Program-made: the position numbers and the translations under genes
Shown: in pieces, positions 61,790-64,000 of the stretch
Position numbering within the stretch: the stretch's first letter is position 1
Layout of the letters: each line of letters begins with the position of its first letter
Source: Limnobaculum allomyrinae
GTDB taxonomy: Bacteria > Pseudomonadota > Gammaproteobacteria > Enterobacterales > Enterobacteriaceae
NCBI RefSeq assembly: GCF_016649425.1
Contig: NZ_JADRCR010000004.1
Coordinates: 282,779-346,778 of the forward strand
Direction of reading: 5' to 3'
Length of the DNA: 64,000 nucleotides
The notes under the pieces: model-generated
What the model saw: only the letters and a program-made list of their open reading frames with translations
Told to the model about the DNA's origin: nothing
The model's database searches: none

Positions 61790-62608
61790 ATGCAACAGTT
61801 CGCTGTTTTTGGTAATCCAATTGCTCATAGTAAATCGCCTCGTATTCACCATCTTTTTGCTGAAGGTTGCCGGATCGATTTACGTTATGTCACGCAATTA
61901 GGCTCTGTTGATGGATTTGAAAATGAAATCCGGGCATTTTTTGCTAATGGCGCAAAAGGTGCCAATATCACTTTGCCTTTCAAAGAACGTGCCTATGCGA
62001 TATGCGATGAACTTACTGAACGAGCGGCTTCAGCTGGTGCAGTAAATACTATAAAACGCTTGGACGATGGACGTTTGCTGGGAGATAACACCGATGGAAT
62101 TGGATTGCTAAGCGATTTGCAGCGCTTGGATATGGTGACACCCGGATCACGGGTTTTACTGATAGGAGCTGGCGGGGCTGCCAGAGGTGTGATCTTACCG
62201 TTACTGTCATATGGTTGTGAGTTAGTAATTACTAACCGTACATATGCGAAAGCAGAAACACTGGCTTCTTTATTCTCATCATTTGGCAACATCACCAGTA
62301 AATCCTCTGATGCGTTAGCGGAAGATCAATTTGATCTGATTATTAATGCGACTTCGACAGGTATTAGCGGAGACGTTCCCTCTATCTCATCATCATTAAT
62401 ATCCCAGAAAACGGTATGTTATGACATGTTCTATCAGGCAGCACTAACTCCGTTTCTGAAATGGGCTGTAGAACATGGGGCTGGAAAACATGCTGATGGT
62501 TTAGGAATGCTGGTGGGGCAAGCCGCTTATGCATTTAATCTTTGGCATGGTGTAATGCCAGAAGTTGAACCTGTGTTGGATGAATTACGCAAAGAGCTGG
62601 ATAAGTGA
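61790..62608 (+). CDS. aroE: Shikimate dehydrogenase
   Basis: 272 aa. [13 protein letters not shown] shikimate site, [13 protein letters not shown] with catalytic Lys (about residue 66), DNTDGIGLL with Asp, and NADP-binding [10 protein letters not shown] near 126 followed by NRTYAKAE, the NADP-preferring Arg motif. Reduces 3-dehydroshikimate in aromatic amino acid synthesis. Overlaps yrdB by 4 bp. Confidence 0.98.
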   Translation: MQQFAVFGNPIAHSKSPRIHHLFAEGCRIDLRYVTQLGSVDGFENEIRAFFANGAKGANITLPFKERAYAICDELTERAASAGAVNTIKRLDDGRLLGDNTDGIGLLSDLQRLDMVTPGSRVLLIGAGGAARGVILPLLSYGCELVITNRTYAKAETLASLFSSFGNITSKSSDALAEDQFDLIINATSTGISGDVPSISSSLISQKTVCYDMFYQAALTPFLKWAVEHGAGKHADGLGMLVGQAAYAFNLWHGVMPEVEPVLDELRKELDK

Positions 62609-62862
62609 ACCAGTCGATCGTTTTTACTGATAATGAAGAATGGGATCCTATTCGTAATGCTGTTATCTGTTCTGCATTGGTAAATGGGTTTCAGGTTCAC
62701 TGTTGCATTCAGGGAGAAGTTATCAAAGCGCGTTTTGGTTTTGCCGAACGGCCCGAACAGTTTATTGAGCTGTTCAGGCAGTATCGTTGGGATCTTGAAG
62801 ATGAATTCGAACAAATGATTTTAAATGAAGATTTCGATAATGATGGTTGGGTAGTTATTTAA
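62605..62862 (+). CDS. yrdB: YrdB family protein (DUF1488)
   Basis: 85 aa from GTG 62605, coupled to aroE by a GTGA overlap. [20 protein letters not shown] and [16 protein letters not shown] match YrdB. Acidic small protein of unknown function, conserved next to aroE. Confidence 0.93.
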   Translation: MNQSIVFTDNEEWDPIRNAVICSALVNGFQVHCCIQGEVIKARFGFAERPEQFIELFRQYRWDLEDEFEQMILNEDFDNDGWVVI

Positions 62863-62873
62863 TGAGTAATGAT

Positions 62874-63410
62874 TTAGCCATTTAAGTATTCATCTTTCAA
62901 AATGACATAGTTTTTAGCTGAGGCAGTTAATGAGGCAATTTCTGCTTCATTTAACAAGCGAACCTGTCGGGCAGGATTACCGAGATATAAGTAACCACTT
63001 TCAAGGCGTTTACCAGGCGCCACCAAGCTACCCGCTCCCACCATTACATTATCTTCTACAATCGCACCATCAAGTACTCGGGCTCCCATTCCTATTAGTG
63101 TGTTATTACCAATAGTACAGCCATGAAGAATAGCCGCATGTCCGACAGTAACATCATCCCCAATAATTAAAGGATGCCCGTCAGGATTTGATTCACTGCC
63201 TCTAGAAACATGCAAAATACATCCATCCTGAATATTTGTTCTGGCGCCAATAGAGATAAAATTAACATCGCCACGAATAACAGCTAAAGGCCAAACGTTT
63301 GAATCATCAGCTAAGGTTACCTGACCAATGATCTGACTGGATCTATCTATCATGACTCGTTGACCAATTTGGGGTGTGTGGTGGAGATAGTTACGAATAG
63401 CACCTGACAT
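62874..63410 (-). CDS. yrdA: Gamma-carbonic anhydrase-like protein YrdA
   Basis: 178 aa left-handed beta-helix with hexapeptide repeats (VTVGHAAILHGCTIGNNTLI, AIVEDNVMVGAGSLV). Zinc-ligand His residues occur in CILHVS, VGHAAILHG. Members bind zinc as trimers; carbonic anhydrase activity of YrdA itself is not established. Convergent with yrdB and divergent from the rRNA operon, as in E. coli. Confidence 0.95.
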   Translation of the reverse strand: MSGAIRNYLHHTPQIGQRVMIDRSSQIIGQVTLADDSNVWPLAVIRGDVNFISIGARTNIQDGCILHVSRGSESNPDGHPLIIGDDVTVGHAAILHGCTIGNNTLIGMGARVLDGAIVEDNVMVGAGSLVAPGKRLESGYLYLGNPARQVRLLNEAEIASLTASAKNYVILKDEYLNG

Positions 63411-63578
63411 TTGAATCGCATCCTGAATTATTAGAGAAGTAGATCATTCTATTTTATGCAATTTGGATCCTTTTGGTATGAATGGATCCAAAATTGCCTT
63501 TTTTTGTTTAAAAAGTGAGCTAAAATAGAGGCTGTAGAGTAAAAAATGTGCATATGAATTCTTTTTATCAAAAAAGCC

Positions 63579-63606
63579 TTGTGCAAAAAGATCCGATGCC
63601 TATAAT
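63579..63606 (+). promoter_or_regulatory. rRNA promoter P1
   Basis: TTGTGC (63579-63584), 16-bp spacer, TATAAT (63601-63606), then GCGCCTCC, the GC-rich discriminator typical for stringent control. An A/T-rich UP-like stretch (63541-63575) precedes it. Confidence 0.88.
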
Positions 63607-63693
63607 GCGCCTCCATCGAACGGATGTGAGCAAACTCACAAATCCTAATTCGAAATTCTCTTAAATGAGAAACAAAAAGAGTGAATGAACTCA

Positions 63694-63721
63694 TTGACTC
63701 TGAAACGGATTCGCGTAATAT
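63694..63721 (+). promoter_or_regulatory. rRNA promoter P2
   Basis: TTGACT (63694-63699), 16-bp spacer, TAATAT (63716-63721), about 115 bp after P1, the usual rrn tandem arrangement. Confidence 0.85.
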
Positions 63722-63762
63722 ACGCAGCCCGTGCCGCGGGAAGCGCAGCTTTCTGTCGGCCA

Positions 63763-63775
63763 TGCTCTTTAACAA
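63763..63775 (+). promoter_or_regulatory. rrn leader boxA antitermination site
   Basis: TGCTCTTTAACAA is the E. coli boxA sequence bound by NusB-S10; the following TTTATCAGACAATCTGTGTG leader is also conserved. Confidence 0.88.
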
Positions 63776-63926
63776 TTTATCAGACAATCTGTGTGGGCAC
63801 TCACAAGACGGTATCTCACGTCATTACACTTCGGTGTAGCGACACAAAAAAATACCAAGTCTTAAAGAGTGACCAGACAGTAATTCATTGAGAATTATTG
63901 AAAGTAATCTTTGAGCATCAAGCTTT

Positions 63927-64000
63927 TAATTGAAGAGTTTGATCATGGCTCAGATTGAACGCTGGCGGCAGGCCTAACACATGCAAGTCGGGCGGTAGCA
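63927..64000 (+). rRNA. rrs: 16S ribosomal RNA (5' end, partial)
   Basis: First 74 bases: TAATTGAAGAGTTTGATCAT is followed by GGCTCAGATTGAACGCTGGC and CTAACACATGCAAGTCG, the universal 5' region. The V1 segment GGGCGGTAGCA differs from E. coli. The gene continues beyond the window. Confidence 0.98.

Noticed and set aside
63449..63787. 112-codon minus-strand frame upstream of 16S rRNA
   Set aside because: It covers the rrn P1/P2 promoters and leader; the translation has no recognisable domain.

Overview
The window is chromosomal DNA of an enterobacterium (order Enterobacterales). The str, S10, spc and alpha ribosomal operons run in the E. coli order with near-identical proteins, flanked by crp, yhfK, argD, prkB, kefGB, slyD, fkpA and tusDCB on one side and zntR, arfA, mscL, trkA, rsmB, fmt, def, dprA, tsaC, aroE and a 16S rRNA gene on the other. 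Moderate GC content, a lineage-specific 16S start and several local gene losses suggest a less-studied family such as Budviciaceae; that assignment is a guess from memory, not a measurement.

Layout. 1-15 kb is the accessory part: the 5' portion of a D-lactate dehydrogenase-like flavoprotein, yjgR, the GntR regulator rspR, a NOX/ferric-reductase-like flavocytochrome now split into two reading frames, a heavy-metal/HprRS-type two-component system, and the sugar-acid cluster rspA-rspB-MHS transporter-ydfI. 14-31.7 kb is the conserved argD-yhfK-crp-prkB-yheUT-yheS-kefGB-slyDX-fkpA-yheO-tusDCB block, with an inserted LysE-family exporter and a second, active-site-degenerate FkpA-like protein. 31.7-52.2 kb holds the str operon (rpsL-rpsG-fusA-tufA), a sulfatase-fold membrane phosphotransferase where E. 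coli has bfd/bfr, and the S10, spc and alpha operons with promoters, attenuator and leader structures. 52.2-63.4 kb has a TPR-plus-glycosyltransferase-like gene, zntR-arfA, mscL-trkA-rsmB-fmt-def, and divergently dprA-yrdD-tsaC-aroE-yrdB, then yrdA. The window ends with the tandem P1/P2 promoters, boxA and first 74 bases of a 16S rRNA gene.

The main structure not explained by known genes is a dispersed intergenic repeat of about 120-235 bp. It occurs three times (3.4, 8.4 and 15.4 kb), each time in a long gap between two convergent genes. All copies have a TTCCGGYCR...CGRCCGGAA stem with a compensatory base-pair change, a conserved middle box and partly shared right ends. Other items worth checking: half-sites matching the CusR type in front of the broken flavocytochrome, a palindrome whose 9-mer recurs upstream of rspA (candidate RspR operator), a 10-codon upstream ORF and a hairpin covering the yheO ribosome-binding site, a 13-bp stem in the 3' end of arfA, and absence of yhfA, yheV, smg, yhdN and bfd/bfr at their expected positions.
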